Of a DNA stretch of 64,000 nucleotides, positions 19,440-30,252 are shown in pieces. The stretch's first letter is position 1; every line of letters starts with the position of its first letter. The notes under the pieces are model-generated. The model had not been told where the DNA came from and searched no databases. It was given only the letters and a program-made list of their open reading frames with translations. The translations under genes were made by a program, and so were the position numbers. Source of the stretch: Branchiostoma lanceolatum (taxonomy: Eukaryota > Chordata > Leptocardii > Amphioxiformes > Branchiostomatidae). The DNA is taken from the NCBI RefSeq assembly GCF_035083965.1, contig NC_089727.1, forward strand, positions 1,803,501 to 1,867,500, given 5' to 3'.

Positions 19440-20318
19440 ATGCTGTTAAATGTTAACCTGGGAGTCACCATAGATTTTCCAGGATCCCATCACTTTCGTC
19501 TACCATGTATGTTTACACAATGTACTGTTTATATTCCACTGTTTATGTCTCTCACATGTTAGTTAGGTTTATGTTAAACGACCTGTATCTAGCCCCTCGG
19601 GGCACGAACATACAATGAAGGTCTTCATTCATTCATTCATTCATTATGGCGTAAACCAACTATGATGCAACTTGGTTATCGAGCTATATCAAAATACCGG
19701 TAAAGAAAAGAAAAAAATAAACTTCGACCATTCACGAAAACATAATTTCCAAGCAGATCTATAATCGATGGCAATGACAATATCTAACTGGCAAAAACGT
19801 CATAATTAGCAAAATCAGTTAAGGTTGCCAATAAAACTGATTTTGCCAGTTGGATACTGTCGACGCCACCGATTAATCTGCTCGGGGATTAGGTGTTTTC
19901 CGAAACCATCTAATAAGTATGTAATCTTGCAATGAATTATACGGTGCTGCAAACTAACTACAGGTCGTGACGTCAGAGTCTACACAGACAGTGAACTCCC
20001 CCGTGTGTTTTAGCTTGCACTATACTGTCTGCATTTTGGTGCTGCAAACCAGCTACAGGTCGTGACGCCCCAGAGTGAACTCCCCATGTGTATTAGATAG
20101 CAGTTCATGATTAATTGACTTCGTTACATAACTACAAATACACATTATACACTAGCAGTCCTTCTAGTGCATGTAGGTGCCGTGTATAAACATCAAGAGA
20201 AGGTATTGCTAGTAACAAAGTGGAATCAAGCAAATAGTTGAATTTTTTTCATATAATGTAAATGGTCATAATTTAAAGAAGATAATACAATAAATAATTA
20301 CAATCAAAAATGTTTATA

Positions 20319-20369
<51 letters not shown>

Positions 20370-20640
20370 CCCTCTACATACATATGAGGAAAAAGACAAA
20401 CAAGAAACCATGCAGTCTAGGTATAGGCTGGTGTCTTCAGCTAGTAATATCAGTATAATTTCGTTACTAGTATCAAAGAGTTAATATACGATTTTACATG
20501 GAATATTTGTATCGAATCGAGGCATACAATATCAATGTTTGCCACAGTTATTATCAAGGTCTACGGTAACAAATATCTATTACGTGGACGTTGATAGATC
20601 GCTTTACAGTTTCTAGTTTTGCTACTTAATATAATTTCCA
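19440..20640. other. Gene-free stretch between Z3 promoter and Z4
   Basis: Holds an (ATTC)n run at 19622-19645, a degraded copy (about 19765-19885) of the palindromic MITE found intact at 22927-23066, a direct repeat around CTACAGGTCGTGACG (19960 and 20054), the (TA)n tract at 20322 and the shared Z-gene 3'-flank module (20440-20620). No gene. Confidence 0.55.
20322..20367. repeat. (TA)23 microsatellite
   Basis: 46-bp alternating TA run. Confidence 0.95.
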
Positions 20641-20818
20641 TCCCAGTAAAGCCACACTCCCCACATATACAGGGTTTTTCATCGGCGTGTTTGACCATAT
20701 AAGGGTACAAACTACCTTTCTATGAAGCGGAATAGTGGCACTGAACACATATGTGTCGTAAGTCTTCGCCTGCATGCGCCGGGATAGGTTAGACTTTTCA
20801 CAACTTTTAACTGTACCG
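20640..20818 (-). pseudogene. Fossil fingers after the Z4 stop
   Basis: Degenerate finger units with frame breaks follow the Z4 stop and include recognisable CGE-like, KPYICGECG-like and LVKHADEKP-like codons. Remains of a longer ancestral array. Confidence 0.65.
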
Positions 20819-22054
20819 CTAAGAGGTGTGTTTGACCAAATGCTGGTTCAAATAGATTTTCTTTGTAGCAGAATAGTCGCATTGGGAACATTTATAGGGT
20901 TTTTCACCTGTGTGTGTTCTCAAGTGTCGGGAGAGGTGAGACCTGTGAGCAGTTCTGTATCCGCACTCACTGCACGTGTGCTGTTTTTCGCCGGTATGTG
21001 TTGCCATGTGTTCGTCCAAATCATTTTTCCGTGCAGCAGAATATTCGCACTGCTCACACTTATAAGGTTTCACACCTGTATGTGTTCCCATATGTCGGGA
21101 CAGGTGAGATCCGTTAGCGGTCTTGTACCCACACTCCCCACACATGTAGGGTTTGTCTCCCGTGTGTTTAGCCATGTGTCGGTCTAAATCGCCTTTCACT
21201 GCGGCAGAATATTCGCACTGGTCACATTTATAGGGTTTCAAACCTGTATGTCTTCTCATATGTTTGGATAGATGAGACCTATCAGCCGTCCTGTATCCAC
21301 ACTCCCCACACATGTAGGGTTTTTCTCCAGTGTGTTTAGCCACGTGTCGGTCTAAATCACGGTTCGATGCAGTAGAATATTCGCAATGGTCACATTTGTA
21401 GGGTTTCACGCCTGCATGTCCTCTCATATGTTTGAGCAGATTAGACTTGTCAGCCGTCCTGTATCCGCACACTCTACAAATGTATGGTTTCTCGCCAGTG
21501 TGTTTAGCCATGTGTCGGTCTAAACTGCCTTTCCAAGCAGCAGAATAGTCGCACTGGTCACATTTATACGGTTTCTCACCTGTATGCTTTCGTTTGTGGT
21601 CCAATAGGTAAGCCTTAAAGGGTGCCCTATAGTCACATTCCGTACATACGAAGCGTTCGTCCACAGTACTATTTCCGGTGTGCGATCTAACGTGGCGGTC
21701 CAAATTGCCTTTCTGTGCAGCAGAATAGTCGCACTGGTCACATTTATAGGGTTTCTCGCCAGTATGTACTCGGCTGTGCTTTAATAGGTTAGCCGCTGAG
21801 GTTGCCCTAAATCTGCATTCTATACACACGAAGCGTTCGTCCATAGTACGTTTTCTCGAAAGTCGGTCCGTCTGCTCTGTTCCACCCTGTACGGGAGGAT
21901 GGTCAGATTCTACTCCGCACTTTTCCTCGAATGGAATGCCCTCTTCCTTGACTTGCAGTCCTTCCGTGTCTAATTTCTCGGTGCTATTAGTCTCGTTCCC
22001 ATGGTGTACAGTTCGCTGATCGTCCATAGCAATCTCACTGCTTCGCTCGGCCAT
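20819..22054 (-). CDS. Z4: C2H2 zinc-finger protein, 12 fingers
   Basis: Predicted nuclear DNA-binding protein of 411 residues. The start at 22054 (MAERSSEIAMDD) lies two bases after an acceptor (TTCATAG). The leader is followed by 12 intact C2H2 fingers. The module VDERFVC plus two fingers occurs twice in a row (fingers 1-2 and 3-4, joined by TGNST), so the end of the leader was duplicated with the fingers. The last finger is the family's conserved terminal one (YSATKKIYLNQHLVKH, then TS and stop). All ligands are intact, so this is one of the best candidates for a functional member. Confidence 0.88.
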   Translation of the reverse strand: MAERSSEIAMDDQRTVHHGNETNSTEKLDTEGLQVKEEGIPFEEKCGVESDHPPVQGGTEQTDRLSRKRTMDERFVCIECRFRATSAANLLKHSRVHTGEKPYKCDQCDYSAAQKGNLDRHVRSHTGNSTVDERFVCTECDYRAPFKAYLLDHKRKHTGEKPYKCDQCDYSAAWKGSLDRHMAKHTGEKPYICRVCGYRTADKSNLLKHMRGHAGVKPYKCDHCEYSTASNRDLDRHVAKHTGEKPYMCGECGYRTADRSHLSKHMRRHTGLKPYKCDQCEYSAAVKGDLDRHMAKHTGDKPYMCGECGYKTANGSHLSRHMGTHTGVKPYKCEQCEYSAARKNDLDEHMATHTGEKQHTCSECGYRTAHRSHLSRHLRTHTGEKPYKCSQCDYSATKKIYLNQHLVKHTS

Positions 22055-22404
22055 TTCTATGAACAACAACAAATCATCAAAAAGTGAAATATGGAGATAC
22101 ATTCCCATTCAATCTTTACGCGCCTTGTTGTCCTGGAAAAGTATCACCTAGGACACATGAAGTAAAATATTATCCACCTACTTGAGTAACTATTTTTGGC
22201 TTATTACATATAAATACAAGTCGGTAAATTCTGTACCATCAGAGTTTTCAGCTCAACTGTGTGTGTTGGCTAAGCGAATAAAACAACTGTTGAAAACAGC
22301 ATTTTGTGGAAAATGAACAAATTAACTGATCCTACAAGCACCCTATCAATAAATAAACAAAATGATATATCTCTTAGTACTAGAAGTAATACAAATACAT
22401 ACAA

Positions 22405-22406
<2 letters not shown>

Positions 22407-22448
<42 letters not shown>

Positions 22449-22462
22449 ACACACACACACAC
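22407..22462. repeat. (CA)n tract in Z4 first intron
   Basis: 56-bp CA run with one interruption; TG on the Z4 sense strand. Confidence 0.9.
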
Positions 22463-22507
22463 TCATACACATGTACACACACGTCGATGGCCACTACTTT
22501 ACTTCCT

Positions 22508-22755
22508 AATGCCCCCCTCCCTCTTACAGATCACAAATTTCTCAGTAAACAAACCTCTGCTTCTGATGTACTACAGAATTAGAACAGCGAATAGACAGCC
22601 ACCAAATGCCTTACCTACCGATATTTGATGTTCGGAATTGCCGAGGTGTGGAATTGTCGTAAAAATGACGTCAGACCGGAAAGGAATCTGATACTCTGAC
22701 AAATCAAAATGGCGGACACTCTGAGCTTCGAGCTATAGAGGTCGAAGGTCAAAGT
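22508..22755 (-). promoter_or_regulatory. Z4 promoter, exon 1 and intronic G-block
   Basis: On the minus strand: DR1-like box (RC at 22739-22751), YY1-like box (RC of AAAATGGCGG, 22706-22715), exon 1 ending 22615 at donor GTAAGGCA, and a G-rich block at 22508-22527. Same order and spacing as in the sister genes. Confidence 0.65.
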
Positions 22756-22795
22756 TTATATACCTGATACATCATACTGTTACAATGTAAACCTG

Positions 22796-22866
22796 GGAGT
22801 GCCATCATTGTTAGTTAGCCGGGGCTCCTATTCAGGGGTAAACTAACTAGGATCCCACTCAGGCTG
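22796..22866. repeat. Upstream palindromic module of Z4
   Basis: Imperfect inverted repeat (GAGTGCCATC..TTAGTTAGCC and AACTAACTAGGATCCCACTC) just upstream of the promoter. A similar palindrome precedes Z8 (38352-38425) and half-sites lie upstream of Z3, Z9 and Z10. Confidence 0.55.
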
Positions 22867-22926
22867 CAGTAGAATAAGATGGAAAATAAACCTCTACTAT
22901 TCAAGAAAAAACATAATCCCCAAGCA

Positions 22927-23066
22927 GATATATCGGTAGCAATGACAGTATCCAACCGGCAAGAGCAATATTATTGGCAAAAGCAGTTTCGGTGGCCAGT
23001 AAAACTGCTTTTGCTATTTATAGTGCTGCTTTTGCCGGTTGGAAACTGTCATTGCAACCGATCGAT
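22927..23066. mobile_element. Palindromic MITE, about 140 bp
   Basis: The arms pair over about 60 bp (left around CGGTAGCAATGACAGTATCC, right around GGAAACTGTCATTGCAACCG) with an inner CAAAAGCAGTTT/AAACTGCTTTTG stem. No coding capacity. A decayed relative lies at 19765-19885. Confidence 0.8.
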
Positions 23067-23069
23067 CTT

Positions 23070-23580
23070 TATCGAAAACATCTATGTAATCTCACACTAA
23101 TTTGAAAAGCAAGGGAAGGTATTACAAACAACAAAGTGGAGTCGAACAAAGAGTCTATTTTATTTTTCCATATGATGTAAATGATCATGTTTAATGATAA
23201 TACATGAAAATAAAGGCGATCGAACAACGTATAGATATAATGGAAAAAACAGTGAAAGCAATGACACAGTGCTATCCTGACGCTTGGCTAGTTAAGAGTT
23301 GGCATCTTCAGCTAGTGATTATCATTCATTCTATATTAGTATCAAAGCAATACAATACTTCAACATTTCAACAGATTAAGGCGTACAATATCTATGCAAC
23401 AACAACTATTAAGATATAAGATATATACATCCAATGGACGGTCGGAAAGTGGGGGCCAAGGCGAAAAATCTCAAATTTTATAGTATATCGACAATAATTT
23501 AACATTTCGTGGACGTTGAAAGAGGGCTTTACAGTTTCTGGTAATGCCACTAAATAATGTTAGTTCCATTCCTGCAAACC
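23070..23580. other. 3' flank module downstream of Z5
   Basis: No gene. Contains the shared Z-gene 3'-flank sequence near 23270-23420 (CTTGGCTAGTTAAGAGTTGG). Confidence 0.5.
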
Positions 23581-24114
23581 CGCACGCCTTAACACACACG
23601 TTTTTTTTTTTTTCAACGGCGTGTTTGACACTATGTAGGTCAAAGTTATTCCGGATCAAGTTAAAATGTAATTTCTGAACCAAAAATGGACTTGCTCAAT
23701 TTTTTGACTGACCAACTACAGTCTTTGCCAAGGAATTCGACGATTCTGTGGCATCACGCTATGCAGATCGAACACGTTATGTAGATAGAACATGTTATGT
23801 TGATTAATAGGTTAGATCTGTCAACCGTCCTGCATCCGCACCTGTAAACTGTACCCCTAACAAGTGTGCTTGACCAAGTGTTGGTTTCAATAGATTTTCT
23901 TCGTAGATGAACAGTCGCATTGGTCACATTTGTATACCTTTTCTCATATGTTCAGATAGGTGAGTCCTGTCAGCTGTTCTGTACCCACACTTCCCACACA
24001 TTAGGATTGATCTCCAGTGTGTTTAGACGTGTGTTTGTCTAAAGAAGGTTTCTGAACAGCAGAATATCCGCACTGGTCACACTTTTATCCCTGTATTTGT
24101 TCTCATATGCATGA
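23580..24114 (-). pseudogene. Fossil fingers downstream of Z5
   Basis: Finger-like codons (for example near 23820-23850, 23930-24000 and 24030-24110) with many breaks, including a trace of the conserved terminal finger around 23870-23920. Confidence 0.65.
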
Positions 24115-26283
24115 CTAAGGAATACTTGGCGGTCGACTTGTATCCACACTCTCCGTACATGTAGAGGTTTTGTCAATATGTGTAACCATTTGTTTGTCTA
24201 AAATACTTTTCTGTGCCGCAGAATAGTCGCACTGGTTACATATATAGGGTTTCACACATGCGTGTGTTCTCATATGTCGAGACAGGTCAGACATGCGAGC
24301 AGTTCTATACCCGCATTCCCCACATATGTAGGGTTTTTCTCCAGAGTGCTTCATCGCGTGTTTGTCTAAATTGCCTTTCACTGCAGCAGAATAGTCACAC
24401 TGGTCACATTTGTAGGATTTATCGCCAGTATGTTTTCTCGTATGTCGGGACAGGTCAGCCCTGTAAGCAGTCCGGTACCCGCACTCACCGCACATGTAGG
24501 GTTTGTCTCCGGTGTGCTTAGCCATGTGTCGGTCTAAAGTGCTTTTCGTTGCAGCGGAATATTCGCACCGGTCACATTTATAAGGTTTCACACCTGTATG
24601 TGTCCTCATATGTACGGTTAAGGAATACTTGTCTGCCGTCCTGTATCCGCACTCTCCACATATGTAAGGTTTTTTGCCGGTGTGTTTAGCCATGTGTCTG
24701 TCTAAATTGCATTTCAATGCAGCAGAAAAATCGCACTGGTCACATTTATAGGTTTTCTCGCCATGTTTTTCCATATGTCTGGATAGGTGAGACTTGTTTC
24801 CTGTCCTGTATCCGCACTCTTCACACGTGTACGGTTTTTTGTCGGTGTGCTTAGCCATGTGTCTGTTTAAATCACCTTTCATTGCCACAGAATAGTCACA
24901 TTGATCACATTTATAGGGTTTCTCCCCTCTATGTCTTCTCATATGTTTGGATAGCTGAGACCTGACAGCCGCCCTGTATCCACACTCTTCACACAAGTAG
25001 GGCTTTTCGCCGGTGTGCTTAGTAACGTGAATGTCTAAAGTGCCTTTCTGTGCAGCAGAATAGTCGCACTGGTCACATTTATAGGGTTTCTTGCCTGTAT
25101 GTTTACTCATATGTCGGGACAGGTCAAACTTGTGAGCAGTTCTGTATCCGCACTCACCGCACATGTAGGGTTTGTCTCCGGTGTGTTTAGCCATGTGTCG
25201 AACTAAAATGCCTTTTGATGCAGCAGAATATTCGCACCGGTCACATTTATAAGTTTTCACACCGGTATGTGTTCTCATATGTACGGTTAAGGAGGACCTG
25301 TCTCCCGTCCTGTATCCGCACTCTCCACATATGTAGTTTTTTTTGCCGGTGTGTTTAGCCATGTGTCGGTCTAAATTGCATTTCAATGCAGCAGAATATT
25401 CGCACTGGTCACATTTATAGGTTTTCTCGCCATGTTTTTCCATATGTCTGGATAGGTGAGACTTGTTTCCTGTCCTGTATCCGCACTCTTCACACGTGTA
25501 CGGTTTTTTGTCGGTGTGCTTAGCCATGTGTCTGTTTAAATCACCTTTCATTGCCACAGAATAGTCACATTGATCACATTTATAGGGTTTCTCCCCTCTA
25601 TGTCTTCTCATATGTTTGGATAGCTGAGACCTGACAGCCGCCCTGTATCCACACTCTTCACAGAAGTACGGCTTTTCGCCGGAGTGCTTAGTAACGTGAA
25701 TGTTTAAAGTGCCTTTCTGTGCAGCAGAATAGTCGCACTGGTCACATTTATAGGGTTTCTCGCCCGTATGTATTCTCAAATGTCGGGACAGGCCAGTCCA
25801 GTAAGCAGTTCTGTACCCACACTCTCCACACATGTAGGGCTTGTCTCCAGTGTGTTTAACCATGTGTCGATGTAGCTCACTTTTCCGTGCAGCAGAATAT
25901 TCACACTGGCTACATTTATAAGGTTTTACACCTGTGTGTGTTCTCATATGTAGGGTTAAGAAAGACTTGGCAGTCGTCCTGTATCCGCACTCTCCACACA
26001 TGTAGGGTTTGTCTCCGGTGTGTTTCGCCATGTGTCGGTCTAAACTACGTTTTTCCCCAGCAGAATATTTGCACTGGTCACATTTATACGGCTTTTCATC
26101 GGTATGTTTAGCCATATGTCTGTCTAAATTGTCTTTCACTGCAGCAGAATAGTCGCACTGGTCACATTTATAGTGTTTAACACCTGTATGTCTTATCATA
26201 TGCGTAGATAGGTGATACCTCTCAGCTGTCCTGTATCCACACTCTCCACACATGTAGGGTTTCTCGCCAGTGTGTCTAGCCAT
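24115..26283 (-). CDS. Z5: 25-finger C2H2 array, leader broken
   Basis: Open frame of 722 residues made almost entirely of fingers: 25 units, 24 with all ligands (the last has Q for the first His). It carries a 669-bp exact-looking tandem duplication of eight fingers (for example CATGTTTTTCC at 24762 and 25431), so fingers 7-14 and 15-22 are near copies. One linker in each copy is shortened (MEKHGEKTY). The frame has no normal leader: the ATG at 26283 is inside a damaged finger (LDRRMARH), and the real leader region upstream is frame-shifted. Either translation starts internally or this is a pseudogene with a young finger array. Confidence 0.6.
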   Translation of the reverse strand: MARHTGEKPYMCGECGYRTAERYHLSTHMIRHTGVKHYKCDQCDYSAAVKDNLDRHMAKHTDEKPYKCDQCKYSAGEKRSLDRHMAKHTGDKPYMCGECGYRTTAKSFLTLHMRTHTGVKPYKCSQCEYSAARKSELHRHMVKHTGDKPYMCGECGYRTAYWTGLSRHLRIHTGEKPYKCDQCDYSAAQKGTLNIHVTKHSGEKPYFCEECGYRAAVRSQLSKHMRRHRGEKPYKCDQCDYSVAMKGDLNRHMAKHTDKKPYTCEECGYRTGNKSHLSRHMEKHGEKTYKCDQCEYSAALKCNLDRHMAKHTGKKNYICGECGYRTGDRSSLTVHMRTHTGVKTYKCDRCEYSAASKGILVRHMAKHTGDKPYMCGECGYRTAHKFDLSRHMSKHTGKKPYKCDQCDYSAAQKGTLDIHVTKHTGEKPYLCEECGYRAAVRSQLSKHMRRHRGEKPYKCDQCDYSVAMKGDLNRHMAKHTDKKPYTCEECGYRTGNKSHLSRHMEKHGEKTYKCDQCDFSAALKCNLDRHMAKHTGKKPYICGECGYRTADKYSLTVHMRTHTGVKPYKCDRCEYSAATKSTLDRHMAKHTGDKPYMCGECGYRTAYRADLSRHTRKHTGDKSYKCDQCDYSAAVKGNLDKHAMKHSGEKPYICGECGYRTARMSDLSRHMRTHACVKPYICNQCDYSAAQKSILDKQMVTHIDKTSTCTESVDTSRPPSIP

Positions 26284-26862
26284 GCGTCGGTCTAAATTCT
26301 GTGCATCATAATAGTCACATTGTTCACATTGATAGGGTTTCTCAACTGTATGTTTTTTTTATGTTCAGAGGTTATTCCTGGTATTTGGTCTTTCAGTATC
26401 CGCAGTTCCAAACATCTAGGATTTTTCGTTTGTGCGTTTAGCCATGAGTCGGCCAAAGTAGCATTTCAATGCAGTAGAATAGTCGCACAGGTAATATTCA
26501 TAGCGTTCCTCACCAGAATGTGTTTTAGTTGGTCTTCGAGGTTGCCCTATAGCCACATTCAGTACGCGCGAAGCGTTTGTCCACAGTGCGTACGTTTCAC
26601 CGCAAGGCCGTCCTTCTGCGCGACCCTGTAGGGGAGGAGGGTAAGATTCTACTCCGCACTTATCTTCGCATTAGTATGTTTCCTTCCTTGTTCGGTGTTG
26701 CCTTCCCGTGTCTAATTTCTCGCTACTGCTGTCTCGCAAGAAATGGCCCATTCTTTGTTATGTTGCCTTCCAGTGTCTAATTTGTCGTTACTGTTTGCAT
26801 CGTTCCCAGGATGTACAGTAGACTGATCCTCCATAGCAATCTCGCTTCTTCCCCGTCCATTT
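26284..26862 (-). pseudogene. Broken leader of Z5
   Basis: The acceptor (TTCTTAG) and the first ATG (26860) are kept, and leader DNA (RC of the regions around 26580, 26700 and 26830) is recognisable, but it carries shifts and an internal partial repeat of the AAATTAGACACGGGAAGGCA segment (about 26705 and 26768), so it is not in one frame with the fingers. Confidence 0.7.
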
Positions 26863-27040
26863 CTAAGAACAACAAAATAAATAATCCAAAATTTATCAAA
26901 GATGGGAAACTTCTCATACTATCTTGTTGTCCTGAGACCAATCCTGAGAGCCTCCTCCACAGCACATTGTCCCCCATGGCCCCTCCTAGCTCTTTAGTAT
27001 CTTGCAGGTTTGTATATTAACTGCTTATCACGTAACTAGA

Positions 27041-27093
27041 ACACACACGCGCACACACACACACACACACATACACACACACACACACACACA
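27041..27093. repeat. (CA)n tract in Z5 first intron
   Basis: CA run with short interruptions; TG on the Z5 sense strand. Confidence 0.85.
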
Positions 27094-27142
27094 TCCATAC
27101 GCACACACGCACAGATGTACAAATCGTGACTAACAATATACC

Positions 27143-27445
27143 AAGACGTCGCGGTGGTGCAGTGTCCAGAGAGGTCCTGGGTTCGAATCAGGGGTCCCCT
27201 GATTTGTCCCGTTGACGCTGTGCCCTTGGGCAAGGCACTGTACTCGGCACATGAGTGCACATGAGTATCAAGTATGAGCTAGTGCCTACTAGTACCTTCG
27301 CCAGTTAGGGACGTCCCTCGGATAGGATGTTAAATGGAGGCCCCGTACGCGTGTGGCTGTTTGAGGAGAGCCACACCTCGAGCACATAAAGTAACCCACC
27401 GCCGAAAATTGTGGTAGTCCTTCCCGGTGTGAGCGGATCAAATAA
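27143..27445 (+). mobile_element. tRNA-derived SINE
   Basis: The 5' part has tRNA-like A and B boxes (GCGGTGGTGCAGTG; GGTTCGAATCA), followed by the central block CCCTTGGGCAAGGCACTGTA found in many vertebrate and invertebrate SINEs, then a body ending near TCCTTCCCGGTGTGAGCGG. It lies in the first intron of Z5. A similar tail is at 75-150. Confidence 0.75.
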
Positions 27446-27630
27446 ATCCGTCCGGATAAGCAGCTTTAACTCTTCAGTACAAACCTCAGGTGTGGTACAC
27501 CATATGGCGGCTTACTGGGTATGCAATGCAAGCAAATTGACAAAAGACCCCCCCCCTCAGGGTACATGCAAACTGTTCTCATGCTTTCAGAATCGTATGG
27601 CACAATGACAAAATTAGATTGCATCGTAAT

Positions 27631-27902
27631 GCCCCCGTCCCCTTAGAAATCGATCACTAATTTTCTTAGAAACCGGCTTTGTTTCTAAGTGTGAAATACA
27701 GCGATCAGGTAGTACCAAAATGTCTTACCTGTCGTTTTATGGCGATGCTTAATCGCTAATGTCTTCTATTGTCTCGAACAATGGCGTCAAACTGGAAACG
27801 ATGGATGAAAGGAATGGATGTCTGGCAAATCAAAATGGCGGACAGTCACTCAGCATCACTTTGCAAATCGAGCCTTCTGCTCTGCGGAGGTCGAAGGTTA
27901 AA
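27631..27902 (-). promoter_or_regulatory. Z5 promoter, exon 1 and intronic G-block
   Basis: On the minus strand: DR1-like box (RC at 27888-27900), YY1-like box (RC of AAAATGGCGG, 27832-27841), exon 1 ending 27729 at donor GTAAGACA, and the G-block at 27631-27645. The promoter still looks intact although the leader of Z5 is broken. Confidence 0.6.
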
Positions 27903-27929
27903 GTGAATGTACCTGATAAACCCATATGG

Positions 27930-28590
27930 CTAATAACTATGTAAGGCTTCTGGGTACCCCAAAACTAATTCGAGAGGGCGGATTGAGTGAAAAATAATGT
28001 TGTTAGAATTACAAGAATACACAATTAAATCACAGAACATGGTGTATTATTTGTTTATTAAACGACGTAACGTTACACATGCATGTAGGTTGATTGATGA
28101 TCGAAAAAAGTGGGTTGCTTTGGTGCTCCGCCTTCTCAGCGTCTATATTCCTACAGAGAAACATAAAAAACAGGAAAAGCAAAATTGAGAAGTGGCCTGA
28201 CCCCCTTGAAGTTCACAATTATACTTCAACTCAATATTGTAAGCAGCGACACATAATGTAATATCATTTTTACTTACTAGTTTAAGTTCTGTTTTGTATG
28301 TAAAGATGCCATGATTCTTATTTTATACACCTATTTGTCAAAGATAGTTAGTTTTTGTGCCCCAACTTTAGCATGATGTTATGATTTTCTTCTTGGTTGT
28401 AAAAATTGGTGGAGGTGAATAAAGTGGTGAAAAAAGGCAGCGACACCTAGCCTGCAGTGTGCAATAGAACCAGCCAGTATTGCCCTGAGAAAAGTGACGG
28501 ACGGTCACCGAAACGTCGACTGTATGTCTTAGTTGTGAACTACAGTTCCACGACCCCATACATTCGCCGACTGATATTAACCTTTTCGAG
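27930..28590. other. Centre of divergence of the zinc-finger array
   Basis: No gene. The stretch at 28480-28530 (CCTGAGAAAAGTGACGG then GGTCACCGAAACGTCGACTG) resembles the 3' region often seen next to Penelope-like elements, but no coding part is present, so this is a weak call. Confidence 0.4.
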
Positions 28591-29290
28591 TGGCCTTTCA
28601 TAAATGTTTTTAATCTATTATGCAAAAGAGGACCTAATTCACATGAATCATGTCAGTTGACCATCTTCTCTGCCCACATTACACACTTGTTCAAAGTTTT
28701 AAAAGTCTTCATTTAGCAAAAAAAGGCTATTGTAGCATTCTCTAATTAATTATGTAAATGAGGCCCTCGTTTGCATTATTTATGTCTGATCATGTCTACA
28801 TCTACTTCACTTCCAAATGCTGCAACAATGAAATCCCCGTCATTTACCATGATGGATTTTTTCCATTGATTATGCAAAGTAGGTATTAATTTGCATAATT
28901 GATATCTATCGATATTCCTCTTTCTCAGTTACATGTATGACGTCTTTGAGAGGATTTATAAACTGTCCTCATTAAGTATTCAAATTAGCCACTGATTGGC
29001 AAAATTTGTATACGATCTTGTCAATCATCACTCAATTTTCAAACCAAACATCATGACGATCCGTCAGCCCCTTCTTGAGTTATTCCCTTTCAAATTTGAA
29101 AAGAAATCGGCTCCTGCATTTCCAAAAAAGCAGGTAGGTGGCCCAAACCTACACAACGTACTCTCCCCCAAAAGCAGAGCTATCTGCCACTCAACAATCA
29201 TGACCATAGCATGTCCAGAACGCGAGATATCGAACCCGGAAGTTCCGCTGCAGTATCATAGCAAGCCGCTAGAAGCGCGATTAAAATCAG
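28590..29290. mobile_element. Family E1 related element, reverse orientation
   Basis: Reverse complement shares blocks with 8528-9352 (for example GTGGCAGATAGCT and GTGTAGGTTTGGGCC) and the same run of ATTATGCAAATTAAT-type sequence. Non-coding, diverged. Confidence 0.6.
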
Positions 29291-29640
29291 GCTAAAGAAT
29301 AAGCGAGTGAAAGTCGCTTTTATGTAGAATCAAGCAAGCTGTGACACAATCAACCACCAACAAGGATCGTACACGTGTACTGCATTTTCCGTGACAAGAC
29401 AGAATATTGAACGACACACGCACGACGGTTCCAAGAATGCCCTCAGTTTCAATCCCTAAGGTGTCTTGACACTGCTTCGGTTTACCGTGACAGCTTTACA
29501 CACGGCTGTTCACGTAAGAAATAATCAGTTTCAGCTTCCAGATGAGTTTGGCAAATGCTACTTAGTTCTAGGACAGGTTACAGCACTATTGAGAACATTT
29601 AAACGCACCCTTGGAGCAGCGTGATGCGTTACATTGTTAT
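29290..29640. other. Gene-free DNA before Z6 promoter
   Basis: Nothing recognisable beyond scattered short repeats. Confidence 0.5.
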
Positions 29641-29649
29641 TGGCAGTAT

Positions 29650-30027
29650 GGTGTAATCAGGTATATAAACTCTGACCTTCGACCTCCACAGCAAAGCACA
29701 GTCTGCCTGCCTGTCCGCCATTTTGGTTTGTCGGAGCATTACGAGCACGATTCCTTTGTTTCCAAGACAATTCAACACGTTAGCAATTCACAAACTGCCA
29801 GGTAAGACATGTGTTAACTGCGTATCCTCTGTATGTTTAAAAATTCTTATGTACTTTAGAAAAACATTTTACTGTAAAATTAGTTAGCAATAGTTAGCAA
29901 TTCACAAACTGCCAGGTAAGACATGTGTTAACTGCGTATCCTCTGTATGTTTAAAAATTCTTATGTACTTTAGAAAAACATTTTACTGTAAAATTAGTGA
30001 TTGCTTTGTAAGGGGAGGGGGCATTAC
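29650..30027 (+). promoter_or_regulatory. Z6 promoter, duplicated donor and G-block
   Basis: TAATCAG motif, DR1-like box TGACCTTCGACCTC (29673-29686), YY1-like box CCGCCATTTTG (29715-29725), exon 1 ending 29801 and donor GTAAGACATG. A 114-bp tandem duplication (29781-29894 and 29895-30000) repeats the end of exon 1 with its donor, so there are two possible donors (29802 and 29916). G-block at 30010-30027. Confidence 0.65.
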
Positions 30028-30211
30028 GAAGTAAACTAACTGTGGACATCGACAAGCAGCGTTGACGGTTTGATATTTTGCATTGTAGAATTCTGAAGTA
30101 TTTGATATCCTGTGGGTGCGGGGGGCTCTTAGTAAATCATTGATCACGACTTATTTGTACGTGTGTGTTAGTCATGAGTGTGTGTGTAAACGTGTTTGTT
30201 CGTGTATGTAC

Positions 30212-30216
30212 TAGTA

Positions 30217-30252
<36 letters not shown>

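Noticed and set aside
28368-28625. Penelope-like element
   Set aside because: Only a short GAAACGTCGAC-type motif is present; no reverse transcriptase or GIY-YIG part, so it was not called.
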